Source: an uncultured Solobacterium sp. (lineage in GTDB: Bacteria > Bacillota_I > Bacilli_A > Erysipelotrichales > Erysipelotrichaceae). From it: a DNA stretch of 23,091 nt. Of this stretch, positions 1 through 7,567 are shown one piece after another. Positions within the stretch are counted from its first letter, which is position 1. Each line of letters opens with the position of its first letter. The position numbers were made by a program, and so were the translations under genes. Location of the stretch: assembly GCA_900546285.1 (NCBI GenBank), contig URCJ01000033.1, positions 1-23,091 of the forward strand, in the 5' to 3' direction. Below the pieces are notes generated by a model, which saw only the letters and a program-made list of their open reading frames with translations, did no database searches and had not been told where the DNA came from.

Positions 1-181
1 TCCATTTAGCTTCTTCTTTGTTTATTTTTTCTTGTAAATCAGGTATTTCTTTATAAGTGATATTAGCTACTATGTCACCTTCAAAGCCTGATATATCTAC
101 ATCTACTACATCTTCCCATTTTAGATTTGTCTCTTCTATTTTGCCTGTACTGATCGTTTTCTTGAAGATGCCAAATAAAAG
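1..181 (-). pseudogene. 5'-truncated remnant of a hypothetical (possibly membrane-anchored) protein, runs off left edge
   Basis: The minus strand is open for 60 codons from 181 to the window edge, directly after an in-frame TAG (184-182). The translation begins LLFGIFKKTISTGKIEE and contains VDVDISGFEGDIVANITY, followed by a charged helical stretch. It reads like real protein sequence: a short hydrophobic end, then a beta-rich extracytoplasmic segment. I see no ATG, GTG or TTG start in this frame, and the frame upstream is closed. It therefore looks like a gene that lost its N-terminus (signal or membrane segment) next to the rnpB terminator. The style resembles C-terminal parts of Bacillota zinc-ribbon or lipoprotein-type hypotheticals with an SG(Y/F)xG motif, but I do not recognise a named family. 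It could still be functional if it uses a non-standard start. Confidence 0.45.
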
Positions 182-210
182 CTATCCTGTTAAAGATAGG
201 TCATCACATT

Positions 211-235
211 ATAAAAAAAGGTATTTGCATACCTT
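211..235 (-). terminator. Rho-independent terminator of rnpB
   Basis: On the minus strand AAGGTAT (235-229), loop GCAA, ATACCTT (224-218) form a 7-bp hairpin continuing into a run of T (to about 212). It starts 7 nt after the predicted 3' end of the RNase P RNA. Confidence 0.85.
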
Positions 236-241
236 CCTTAT

Positions 242-577
242 AAAACAACATAAATAAGCCATGTTCTGTATCAAGCAATCATTTATCTCTGTTACCAGCC
301 CGATTAGACTTCATTTTGCCCTTTCAGGTTCCCCTACCAAATTTGGGTTTCTCGCTTATGGGGTTTATCACGTTCCACTCCTTATATTTCTATAAGGCTC
401 GTCTCTTTGACACTTTTATAGGATAGTTCCATAGTTGCCCTTAGGAACATCTCCAGCCGTCAACTTACGTTGCCTAGGCTTATTTATTAACCTAGCATAA
501 ACACTACAATCATCGCAGATTGTGCGAGCATGGACTTTCCTCTACCTATAAAGGCAGCGATTGCCTAATGTTGTTAC
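242..577 (-). ncRNA. rnpB: RNase P RNA, bacterial type B
   Basis: This is the catalytic RNA of ribonuclease P, which removes 5' leaders from pre-tRNA. On the minus strand the conserved 5' core GAGGAAAGTCCATGCTCGCA lies at 542-523, followed by a GTAGTGTTTATGCTAGG stretch. Further on come GGAGTGGAACGTGATAAACC, CGAGAAACCCAAATTTGG (the P15 substrate-CCA-binding loop region) and the 3' ACATGGCTTA. The order and wording match the Bacillus-type (type B) RNA. The ends are set by helix P1: AACAACAT (575-568) pairs perfectly with ATGTTGTT (251-244). The length of about 336 nt is somewhat short for type B (usually nearer 350-400). The 5' end overlaps the gpsB stop codon, and a terminator follows. Exact ends are inferred. 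Confidence 0.95.
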
Positions 578-888
578 TTACTATAAACTTCTTCTTCTAG
601 CCTAGAAATTCTCTTTAAGATATCAACTGAACTATAAGAAGTAGTATTTGAGATATCGAAGGCCTTTTGTTTACCTTCAAGTTCAATAATCTTAGAATTC
701 AATTTCTTAATTTGATCTTGCAAAGATGCGATTAAGTCAAGTAATTCTTGAGTATTGTCTTCGCTAATTTGATAATCTTCTAGGATTTGATCTAAAAAAG
801 CATCCACTTCAGCTGGTGAATATCCCTTAAATTCTACACTAAATTCGTTGTTCAAAATTTGTTCTGGCGTTAAATTCAATGTTTCCAT
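574..888 (-). CDS. gpsB: GpsB/DivIVA-family cell-division protein
   Basis: Small cytoplasmic adaptor that in Bacillota couples the divisome and elongasome by binding the N-termini of penicillin-binding proteins. The protein has 104 aa, normal for GpsB. The N-terminal DivIVA-type domain is clear: LTPEQILNNEFSVEFKGYS followed by PAEVDAFLDQILEDY (about residues 6-39). A coiled coil follows (about 45-76), then a short helical C-terminal oligomerisation tail ending in KRISRLEEEVYSK. I chose ATG 888 because GGAG lies 9 nt upstream and family members start here; an in-frame ATG at 903 and longer versions would lie at or before the predicted transcription start. Next to it are ponA, its expected partner class of enzyme, divergently across recU, and rnpB immediately downstream, an old Bacillota neighbourhood. 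Confidence 0.93.
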   Translation of the reverse strand: METLNLTPEQILNNEFSVEFKGYSPAEVDAFLDQILEDYQISEDNTQELLDLIASLQDQIKKLNSKIIELEGKQKAFDISNTTSYSSVDILKRISRLEEEVYSK

Positions 889-907
889 AATAAAAATCTC
901 CATAGAT

Positions 908-937
908 ATAATATCACATTGCGCACTTTTAAGACAA
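908..937 (-). promoter_or_regulatory. Predicted sigma-A promoter for gpsB
   Basis: Minus strand -35 TTGTCT (937-932), 18-nt spacer, -10 TATTAT (913-908). Predicted +1 is near 901, giving a leader of about 13 nt that contains the GGAG ribosome-binding site of gpsB. Confidence 0.5.
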
Positions 938-955
938 TTAATAATAATGTATAAT
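927..955 (+). promoter_or_regulatory. Predicted sigma-A promoter for recU-ponA
   Basis: A perfect TATAAT at 950-955 is preceded at 17 nt by a weak -35 (TTTTAA, 927-932). Predicted +1 is near 962. That excludes the in-frame TTG at 958 as the recU start and leaves about 8 nt before ATG 970. It overlaps the divergent gpsB promoter. Confidence 0.55.
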
Positions 956-969
956 ACTTGAGTAGTTTT

Positions 970-1548
970 ATGAATTATCCCGGTGGCAAGAAAAAGAGTC
1001 AGCATACTACAAACTATTCCAATAGAGGTATGACTTTAGAAGAAGACATCAATGTCACTAACAATGACTATCTTTTAACTGATACTGCTATTATTCATAA
1101 AAAACCTACACCTATTAATATCGTAAAGGTAGATTACCCTTCACGAAACAAAGCTAAAATTACTGAAGCTTATTTCAAGCTTCCAAGCACAACAGATTAT
1201 AACGGTATCTATAAGAATAAATATATTGATTTTGAAGCGAAAGAGTGTTCTTCTTTAACAAGTTTCCCCTTTTCTTCAATCCATCCACATCAAATTGAAC
1301 ACTTATCCAGCGTTTTAAGACATGGAGCTATTGCCTTTGTCATCATTAGAATGGTTAAGTACAACGAGGATTATTTAATAGATGCGAAAAATTTTATAGA
1401 ATACTACAAAAACCGTACAAGACAGTCTTTGCCTTATACATGGATTAAAGAGAACGGTTATTTGATTACATATAATTATCAAAGACCTTGTGACTATTTG
1501 AAGATAGTAGATAAATTAATGGAGAAAACAAATGGAAAACAATACTAA
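970..1548 (+). CDS. recU: Holliday junction resolvase RecU
   Basis: Structure-specific endonuclease that resolves Holliday junctions during recombination and chromosome segregation in Bacillota. The protein has 192 aa from ATG 970 and starts MNYPGGKKK, as family members do. Family motifs in order are YSNRGMTLEEDIN, AIIHKKPTPI, VDYPSRNKAKITEAYFK, STTDYNGIYK (catalytic Asp), YIDFEAKE (catalytic Glu and Lys) and HPHQIEHL. An in-frame TTG at 958 is possible but lies only 2 nt after the TATAAT box, so I reject it. No clear Shine-Dalgarno sequence precedes ATG 970. The 3' end overlaps the ponA start by 17 bp, implying co-transcription and translational coupling, the usual recU-ponA arrangement. Confidence 0.95.
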   Translation: MNYPGGKKKSQHTTNYSNRGMTLEEDINVTNNDYLLTDTAIIHKKPTPINIVKVDYPSRNKAKITEAYFKLPSTTDYNGIYKNKYIDFEAKECSSLTSFPFSSIHPHQIEHLSSVLRHGAIAFVIIRMVKYNEDYLIDAKNFIEYYKNRTRQSLPYTWIKENGYLITYNYQRPCDYLKIVDKLMEKTNGKQY

Positions 1549-4546
1549 ACAAATTAAAAAGAATGTAAAGCCAATTAAAACTAAGAAGCCTAAAAGAAAA
1601 ATGAGTAAATTAAATCTTTGGGCAACAATTATTGCGGTAATTGTTTGTATTGGATTGATTGGTGTAACAATTGGACTTATTACAGTAGCTAATATGCTAA
1701 GAACTAAACCGGAACTCGATGTTTCTAAGTTTACCAATAGTGAATCTTCTGTAATTTATGATGAAAATGGTGATATGGTAGCTGAACTTGGCGCCACAAT
1801 CAGAGAAAATGTTAGTTATAACGAATTACCTCAAATTCTAGTTGACGCTTTCGTAGCTGTTGAAGATAGCCGTTTCTTTGAACATAACGGTTTTGATGTT
1901 CCTCGTTTCACAAAAGCTTTATTATCAAACATTAAAACTAGATCATTCTCTCAAGGTGGTAGTACCTTCACGATGCAACTTGTTAAAAATACTTACTTCT
2001 CAAATGATGAAGAAGGTACAACCGCAAGTAGAAAAGGTTTATCAGGTGTAGCTAGAAAGGTTCAAGAAATTGCCCTAGCTATGGAACTTGAAAAGAGTAA
2101 TGAAATCAACAAGAGAACTATCTTAGAACTATATTTAAACAAGATTAACTTTGGTGGTAATCGTAATATTAGAGGTGTTCAAAAAGCTAGTGAATATTAT
2201 TTTGGTAAGGATGTAAGTGAATTAAATCTTGCAGAAAGTGCAATGCTTGCAGGTATTATTAATGCTCCTAATGCTTATAACCCTTTCAACAATCTTGAAT
2301 TAGCAACCGAAAGAAGAAACCAAGTTTTATATTTAATGAATTATCATGGTTATATCAGCGATGATGAATATAAACTTGCTAAAAATATTAAGGTGGAAGA
2401 TTTACTAGTTGATTATTCTAAAAATAACTCAAGCGGTAGCGTTTCTCCTTATCAAGCTTATATTGATGCAGTTATTTCTGAAGTATATGAACTTACTGGC
2501 AAGGATCCGTATTCTCAAGGTATGCGTATCTACACTTGCATGAATAAGAATGTTCAACTAACAATGGACAGCATTCAAGAGGAAAGATATGAAGGAATCG
2601 AATTCCCAGATGATGAATTTGAATTAGCTTCTATCGCAATCAATAACGCAACTGGTGAAGTTGTTGGTATCCTAGGTGGTAGAAACTATGCAAGCGGTGG
2701 CTCATTACTTCTAAACCATGCTACTGAACAAAAGAAACAACCAGGTTCAGCTATCAAGCCGATTCTTGACTATGTATTGGCTTTTGAAAATCTAGGTTGG
2801 TCTACAAGCCATGTAATGGTTGATAAGCCTATTGTATACGATGGAACTTCAATCGTCATTGCGAATGCCAATGGCCAATATAGAGGTGAAGTAACTTTAA
2901 AAGACGCCTTAGGTAATTCATTAAACACAACAGCTATTCAAGCTCTTCAACAAGTAATTAATACAAAGGGAAGAGAATATGTTGTTAAGTATTTAAACGA
3001 TATGGGTATCGACATTAGTCTAGAAGACTTTGATGTACAGTGCGGTATTGGTGGTAATAAGATTACAGTATCATGTGAACAATTAGCCGCTGCTCAAGGT
3101 GCTTTATTAAATCTAGGTCAATACACAAAGCCTCATACAATTAAACGTATTGAATTCTTAGATGGAACATCACCTGTTACTCCTACTTATCAAAGTAAAC
3201 AAACAGTATCAAGTGAGGCAGCATATATGATGGATACCCTACTACAATCAAATGTTAGTGGTGGTTATGCAAATCTTATGCAAATATTAATCGATGATTA
3301 TCCAGTATATGCTAAGACTGGTACTACCGACTGGGGAACAAGTGGCCAAGCATATGGTATCCCTACTGGTGCTATCAAGGATGCTTGGATGGTAGCTTCT
3401 ACAAGCGAATATACAGTATGTACATGGATCGGTTATGAAAGAGCTCAAAAGAATAAACAGTCTTATATCACACTAAATGATTACTTATCTAATATTCAAG
3501 GTAAGACAACAAACGCTATTATTGATACAACTGTGAAAGAATATGGCAAGCCTAAGAGTTTAGAAAGACCAAGTGGTGTTGTTTCTATCTCTCATATTCT
3601 TGGTACTTATCCATATGCTGCTCCAATTGATGGAATGGATGAAAAATATGTAACTACAGGATTGATTAAGAAAGAATATGCAAAGGTTGAACCTCCTGAA
3701 AACGCTAATGTTGAACCAATGAATGGTGATCCTACCGTTACTTACAATAATGGTAAACTTGAAATCACATGGCCTAAGTATCCAGATGAAAGTGCATTGA
3801 CAGTAGCTAGTGAAGACTTAGATATTTCTTTAAGAAGAAATGATGGTTCAGCTATTATTGAAGCTACTGGTAAACGTTTATTTGATTACACTTGGATTTA
3901 TGGTCCAATCCAATACAAGGCTGAAATTAAAGCGAATGGTAATTCTCAAACTGTAACAAGCGATAAGGAAACTAATAGCTTTGACATTACAGCAAACCCT
4001 GGTGATACTGTAACAGTTTGTGCATACTATGGTTATGAAAAACTAAATGTATCTTCTACTCAAAAGTGTATTGATGTGAAGATCGAAGACAAAGATGTTT
4101 CACTACAAATACCAAGTACCACAAATGCTGATGATATTAAGAACTACTTAATCAGTATGGGTGTAAAAGAAGATAATATTGATATAAAGAATGAAACCGG
4201 AACTACTGAATCAGTATCTATAACCGATTCAAATGGCAAGTCTTATTCTCAAGGGGTTGGAGTAAGTGTTAAACAAAGCTATCTAGCCACTACTAAGTTC
4301 ACTATTAAAGTTGTTACTAAAGCCGAAACTCCTATTGCGTTGACAAAATCAGCAGATGGCAAACAGGTAAATGCGAATGTATCGGTTGCTAAATGGGTAG
4401 TTAAAATTAAAGATAGCGTTGTAACTGAAGGATCAGATACATATACTGTTAGTGGAAATAGCATTACTATCAATAGCACTGATCGTCCAATCTCAGTTAT
4501 TGCGACAGATGGTAACGGAAATGAAGCGAAAATAGAATTAAATTAG
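1532..4546 (+). CDS. ponA: Class A penicillin-binding protein (PBP1a-type glycosyltransferase/transpeptidase)
   Basis: Bifunctional peptidoglycan synthase that polymerises lipid II and cross-links stem peptides outside the membrane. The 1004-aa protein has a Lys-rich cytoplasmic tail (1-27), one membrane anchor (about 29-53) and a GT51 glycosyltransferase domain with EDSRFFEHNGFD (catalytic Glu111), GGSTFTMQLVKN and ILELYLNKINFG. The transpeptidase follows, with the SAIK box (Ser406), SLN (463-465) and KTGT (Lys595). The C-terminus from about residue 720 holds beta-rich, Thr/Ser/Asn-rich segments that look like FnIII/Ig-type wall domains, making the protein longer than the common 700-900 aa. 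GGAG lies 7 nt before ATG 1532. It is cotranscribed with recU, and its stop codon is inside the terminator hairpin. Confidence 0.96.
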   Translation: MENNTKQIKKNVKPIKTKKPKRKMSKLNLWATIIAVIVCIGLIGVTIGLITVANMLRTKPELDVSKFTNSESSVIYDENGDMVAELGATIRENVSYNELPQILVDAFVAVEDSRFFEHNGFDVPRFTKALLSNIKTRSFSQGGSTFTMQLVKNTYFSNDEEGTTASRKGLSGVARKVQEIALAMELEKSNEINKRTILELYLNKINFGGNRNIRGVQKASEYYFGKDVSELNLAESAMLAGIINAPNAYNPFNNLELATERRNQVLYLMNYHGYISDDEYKLAKNIKVEDLLVDYSKNNSSGSVSPYQAYIDAVISEVYELTGKDPYSQGMRIYTCMNKNVQLTMDSIQEERYEGIEFPDDEFELASIAINNATGEVVGILGGRNYASGGSLLLNHATEQKKQPGSAIKPILDYVLAFENLGWSTSHVMVDKPIVYDGTSIVIANANGQYRGEVTLKDALGNSLNTTAIQALQQVINTKGREYVVKYLNDMGIDISLEDFDVQCGIGGNKITVSCEQLAAAQGALLNLGQYTKPHTIKRIEFLDGTSPVTPTYQSKQTVSSEAAYMMDTLLQSNVSGGYANLMQILIDDYPVYAKTGTTDWGTSGQAYGIPTGAIKDAWMVASTSEYTVCTWIGYERAQKNKQSYITLNDYLSNIQGKTTNAIIDTTVKEYGKPKSLERPSGVVSISHILGTYPYAAPIDGMDEKYVTTGLIKKEYAKVEPPENANVEPMNGDPTVTYNNGKLEITWPKYPDESALTVASEDLDISLRRNDGSAIIEATGKRLFDYTWIYGPIQYKAEIKANGNSQTVTSDKETNSFDITANPGDTVTVCAYYGYEKLNVSSTQKCIDVKIEDKDVSLQIPSTTNADDIKNYLISMGVKEDNIDIKNETGTTESVSITDSNGKSYSQGVGVSVKQSYLATTKFTIKVVTKAETPIALTKSADGKQVNANVSVAKWVVKIKDSVVTEGSDTYTVSGNSITINSTDRPISVIATDGNGNEAKIELN

Positions 4547-4577
4547 GATGTACTTAATGTACATCCTAATTTTTATT
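4541..4577 (+). terminator. Strong terminator of recU-ponA, containing the ponA stop codon
   Basis: AATTAGGATGTAC (4541-4553), loop TTAAT, GTACATCCTAATT (4559-4571) is a perfect 13-bp stem followed by TTTATT. The ponA stop TAG (4544-4546) is part of the stem. Confidence 0.93.
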
Positions 4578-4584
4578 ATGGGCA

Positions 4585-4613
4585 AAATAAAAGAAGTTCT
4601 TTTATGAACTTCT
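4585..4613 (-). terminator. Terminator of the truB-ribF-rsmF-asp23 operon
   Basis: On the minus strand AGAAGTTC (4613-4606), loop ATAAAA, GAACTTCT (4599-4592) then TTTATTTT. The last two bases of the asp23 stop codon (4614-4612) fall in the stem. It faces the ponA terminator with only 13 bp between the two hairpins. Confidence 0.88.
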
Positions 4614-4914
4614 ACTTTTCAGTCACAAATCCTTGAATGTCGATATCTACACTCTTACATTCAATTCCAGTCATACCTGCAATAGCTTCTTTGATTTTAG
4701 ATTGAAGAAGATTACATTTCTTAACTACATCACAGCCTTGTTTAACTTTAATTAAAACTGTAACTCTTAGTTCATCATCCTTGAATGAACAAACACAATT
4801 ATTCTCCTTTTTATAAGGATAAACTTCATCAATAGATTCCAAAGCTATATCTGCAATATCATTGATAGCCTTATTAGAAACTTCAATTTTTCCGTATTCA
4901 TTTGTATTAATCAT
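4612..4914 (-). CDS. Asp23/Gls24-family (DUF322) protein
   Basis: Cytosolic member of the Asp23/Gls24 family (YloU-like), linked in Gram-positives to cell-envelope stress; the biochemical role is not settled. The protein has 100 aa with no membrane segment. The family layout is clear: NEYGKIEVSNKAINDIADI at the N-terminus, a central DDELRVTVLIKVKQG strand pair, an amphipathic helix (LLQSKIKEAIAGMTG) and the closing VDIDIQGFV. It follows the rsmF stop after 7 nt without a Shine-Dalgarno site. A perfect extended -10 box lies exactly 6 nt before the ATG, so it may have its own leaderless transcript as well as operon read-through. Confidence 0.88.
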   Translation of the reverse strand: MINTNEYGKIEVSNKAINDIADIALESIDEVYPYKKENNCVCSFKDDELRVTVLIKVKQGCDVVKKCNLLQSKIKEAIAGMTGIECKSVDIDIQGFVTEK

Positions 4915-4920
4915 AATTAG

Positions 4921-4929
4921 ATTATACCA
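4921..4929 (-). promoter_or_regulatory. Extended -10 promoter predicted to give a leaderless asp23 mRNA
   Basis: Minus strand TGGTATAAT (4929-4921) is a TGn-extended consensus -10, followed by CTAATT and ATG 4914. With 6 nt between, the A of ATG is the expected +1. The TATAAT contains the rsmF stop codon TAA. No good -35 was found. Confidence 0.6.
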
Positions 4930-6193
4930 CCCTTCTTAAACCTTTAGGATACTTGTTTTTTAGCTCATTATTGCTGCACTTGCCATAAGCTAGAGGAAAA
5001 CCCTTATAAGTAACCTGATAATAATGATTAGACAAGTTAACTTGTAATGATTCGCCTTTGATGAATTTATTATATTCATCATCATTTAAATCATATTTAT
5101 ATTTAAATTTAAGTTTATTACTACGATACAAATTATAAGCCGGCTCAAAACGATCTTTCTTTACTTCGCCTAGATAAATACCTGTTCTTACAATGCCTCT
5201 ATCTAAATCAGGCATAGGCATCAAAGACAAATAATAATTATTATCATGACTATATAAATAATATTCATCGATATCGATATTATCTTTAATGAAAGATGCG
5301 ACTGTTTTATTATTTACTGTTTTCTTAGGTTTATATTTCTTATTAACTAAAATCCCATCTTTTTTAAGTAAGGCCATAAACTGTCCTTCACAGTCATCTA
5401 AGAAAGACAACTTCTTACAATCACCCACAAGTTTCATATCCTTGTACTTGTTTAAAAAATTATTTACCTGATCTTCATCTTCCTCAAACGCAAAAGTACA
5501 AGTAGAATAGACTAGTTGGCCACCCTCATTCAACAATTTATAGGCATCATCCAAAAGTTTCTTTTGAACTTCTGCAATCGATAATATATTGGCAGTTGAA
5601 TAAGTATCCAGGATCTCGGGATACTTTCTAATCATCCCTTCACCAGAACATGGAGCATCTAAGATAACCAAATCAAATAGACCTTCAAACTTATCAGCTA
5701 GATATTCAGGTTTTAGATTAGTGATTAAACAATTCTCAAAACCCATTCTTTCTAAATTATTAGATAAAATACTAGCCCTTTTATTTGAAACATCATTACT
5801 GATAAATAAAACATCATCATTAAGTTTATTTAAGGCATTAATACTCTTACCGCCAGGTGCCGCGCATAAGTCGATTGCTGTTTTTATGTTTGTAGGATCA
5901 AACAAGGTAGAAGGCATAGAAGATTCGTTATCCTGAGGATAAATCAAGCCTAATTCATAGGCCTTTGACTTGCCGATTGATTCTTCATTACTCTTAAAAG
6001 ACTTTGGATTTAGTTCAAAAGGACTATAGTCAAAATCAACTAGACTTAATATAGTTTCTTTATTTGCCTTTTTTTCATTAAGAAAGAAGCCAGATGTAGG
6101 CTTATCGTCAATAAGCTTGATAAATTCATCTGCCCTATCTTTAAAATATAATTTCGCTCTTTCAATAAATAATTCTCTATTTTTTGTATTCAT
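4922..6193 (-). CDS. rsmF: RsmF/RsmB-type 16S rRNA (cytosine-C5) methyltransferase
   Basis: SAM-dependent RNA m5C methyltransferase of the NOL1/NOP2/Sun family; the RsmF-like build suggests 16S rRNA as substrate. The protein has 423 aa from ATG 6193. In order: an N-terminal helical/PUA-like substrate domain, the SAM-binding loop DLCAAPGGKS (108-117), LDAPCSGEGM with the PCS cysteine (Cys182, enzyme release), STCTFAFEEDE with the TC catalytic nucleophile (Cys232), and a C-terminal RsmF-type extension with FPLAYGK and KNKYPKGLRRVV. A TTG at 6199 could extend it by two residues. The start lies inside ribF (17-bp overlap) and lacks a clear ribosome-binding site, pointing to translational coupling. 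It is the third gene of the truB operon. Confidence 0.9.
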   Translation of the reverse strand: MNTKNRELFIERAKLYFKDRADEFIKLIDDKPTSGFFLNEKKANKETILSLVDFDYSPFELNPKSFKSNEESIGKSKAYELGLIYPQDNESSMPSTLFDPTNIKTAIDLCAAPGGKSINALNKLNDDVLFISNDVSNKRASILSNNLERMGFENCLITNLKPEYLADKFEGLFDLVILDAPCSGEGMIRKYPEILDTYSTANILSIAEVQKKLLDDAYKLLNEGGQLVYSTCTFAFEEDEDQVNNFLNKYKDMKLVGDCKKLSFLDDCEGQFMALLKKDGILVNKKYKPKKTVNNKTVASFIKDNIDIDEYYLYSHDNNYYLSLMPMPDLDRGIVRTGIYLGEVKKDRFEPAYNLYRSNKLKFKYKYDLNDDEYNKFIKGESLQVNLSNHYYQVTYKGFPLAYGKCSNNELKNKYPKGLRRVV

Positions 6194-6725
6194 AACCAAG
6201 TAATTTATTCACAAAATTATAATTCTTCTTTTCTAATTCTTTTCTAATTCGAGAACTAGAAATCTTCTTACCATAATAACGATATTCAGGAATAACTATT
6301 AAATTAACTCCATCTTTCTTTAAAGTATCAATATTTCCTTGACCCTTATAACCATAGGTAAAGTCAAAACCACATATAAGCGTATCGATATTTAATTTAT
6401 CTAAGATCTCTTCTTTAAATTCTAAAGGAGACTTATTCATTACCTTTTCATCAAAATGAATAATTAATACTTCTTCAATACCAAATCTTTCAAATAACTT
6501 AATTCTTTCATCTAATGTTGTTAGTAACATATGTCCATCACCAAAGATTTCAATTGGATCTGGGTCAAAAGTTATAACCATCGGCTTTAAATTCTTTTCC
6601 TTCGCTAATTTAACCGTTTTATTAATTAATTCTTGATGACCTCTATGAACCCCATCAAAACAGCCAATACAAGCGATATTAGGAGATATTTGAACATTAT
6701 CCTTAAAATAATGCATGAGAATCAT
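6177..6725 (-). CDS. ribF: FAD synthetase (FMN adenylyltransferase) domain-only RibF
   Basis: Matches the N-terminal half of bifunctional RibF, which adenylates FMN to FAD. Motifs: IACIGCFDGVHRGHQELI (nucleotidyltransferase GxFDGxHxGH box, 21-30), VITFDPDP, LLTTLDERIKLFERFGI, LICGFDFTYGYKGQGN, and the ISSSRIRKEL signature (155-164). The protein stops at 182 aa, right after VNKLLGYEY, where the C-terminal riboflavin kinase domain normally begins (family length about 300-320 aa). rsmF starts within its last codons, so there is no room for the missing domain. Its ATG overlaps the truB stop by 4 bp (ATGA); an in-frame ATG lies at 6716. I infer adenylyltransferase activity only, with flavokinase encoded elsewhere or dispensed with. 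Confidence 0.88.
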   Translation of the reverse strand: MILMHYFKDNVQISPNIACIGCFDGVHRGHQELINKTVKLAKEKNLKPMVITFDPDPIEIFGDGHMLLTTLDERIKLFERFGIEEVLIIHFDEKVMNKSPLEFKEEILDKLNIDTLICGFDFTYGYKGQGNIDTLKKDGVNLIVIPEYRYYGKKISSSRIRKELEKKNYNFVNKLLGYEYKK

Positions 6726-7567
6726 AAAAGTCCTCTAACGCAACGATAAACACCATTTTCCTTACGGTAAATAGCTAAAGTCGTATTATCACCATCAACA
6801 CATAAGATTTCATTAGCTTCACTATTGTACTTAAGTGGTTTACCATCCTTAATAGCCCTAGCGTCCCCCGCAACATAGACTTCATAATACTTAGACAATA
6901 CTTCATAAATAGAATGTGCATGATAATTGCCATTTAAAACTTCTTCCAAAGTATCCGCCTCATCTAATGAAATATCATCAATGGCCGTTCTTCTTAAATC
7001 ACTTAGGGTACCAATAACCCCTAATTTCTTTAAAATATCTTGAACCAAAGTTCTAATATAAGTACCACTACTTACCTTACAACTAATAGTAAATGTATTA
7101 TCAGCCACATCTAATAATTCAATAGAAAAAACCTCAATAGGACGTGGCTTTAGTTCTACTGTTTCATTCTTGCGCATATATTCATACAGCTTCTTACCAT
7201 TAACCTTAATAGCTGATGCCATAGGAGGAATTTGTTCAGATTTACCAATAAAGGATTTAATTGTCTCAACAATTAATTCAAAACTAGGCATAACCTCTTC
7301 TTTTTCCTCTAAGACATTACCATCAATATCCTCGCTATCAGTTCTAATACCTAACTTAACAGTTGCGATATATTCTTTATTAGCACTCACAAGAAATTGA
7401 TTAGTCTTAGAAGCACCATCAATTAAACAAACCATCAAACCTGTCGCATTAGGATCAAGGGTTCCAGTATGACCAATTTTCTTTGTATTAAATACTTTTC
7501 TAAGTTTAAAGCACAAATCAAAGGAAGTAATCCCCTTGGGCTTATCGATATATAAAATTTTAGACAT
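6722..7567 (-). CDS. truB: tRNA pseudouridine(55) synthase TruB
   Basis: Makes pseudouridine 55 in the T-loop of tRNAs. The protein has 281 aa, slightly short of the usual 290-310. Motifs: ILYIDKPKGITSFD at the N-terminus, KKIGHTGTLDPNATG with catalytic Asp38, the KEYIATVKLGIRTDSED strand, IPPMASAIKVNGKKLYEYMR, and SSGTYIRTLVQDIL. A PUA-like C-terminus follows (VYVAGDARAIKDG). First gene of the truB-ribF-rsmF-asp23 operon; truB-ribF adjacency is widespread in Bacteria, usually with rbfA upstream, which is not here. A TATAAT box lies exactly 6 nt before ATG 7567 with no Shine-Dalgarno site, predicting a leaderless message. Divergent from the radical SAM gene. Confidence 0.95.
   Translation of the reverse strand: MSKILYIDKPKGITSFDLCFKLRKVFNTKKIGHTGTLDPNATGLMVCLIDGASKTNQFLVSANKEYIATVKLGIRTDSEDIDGNVLEEKEEVMPSFELIVETIKSFIGKSEQIPPMASAIKVNGKKLYEYMRKNETVELKPRPIEVFSIELLDVADNTFTISCKVSSGTYIRTLVQDILKKLGVIGTLSDLRRTAIDDISLDEADTLEEVLNGNYHAHSIYEVLSKYYEVYVAGDARAIKDGKPLKYNSEANEILCVDGDNTTLAIYRKENGVYRCVRGLL

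Noticed and set aside
57..257. Short plus-strand open frame at the left end
   Set aside because: Low-complexity translation; it runs opposite the gene remnant and across the rnpB terminator, with no ribosome-binding site.
242..577. Possible CRISPR or tmRNA in the non-coding block
   Set aside because: No repeat-spacer pattern or tRNA-like ends; the conserved blocks and P1 helix identify RNase P RNA.
958..969. TTG 958 as the recU start
   Set aside because: It is only 2 nt after TATAAT (950-955), so it would not be transcribed from that promoter; family members begin at MNYP.
889..1005. Longer N-terminus of gpsB from ATG 1005
   Set aside because: It would run across the recU promoter and start region, lies before the predicted gpsB promoter, and does not match GpsB proteins. 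ATG 888 has the GGAG site.
1516..1737. Minus-strand hydrophobic open frame
   Set aside because: Mirror of the ponA membrane-anchor coding sequence; no own signals.
6726..7000. FMN riboswitch controlling ribF
   Set aside because: ribF overlaps truB and is inside an operon; no space and no conserved FMN-aptamer sequence.
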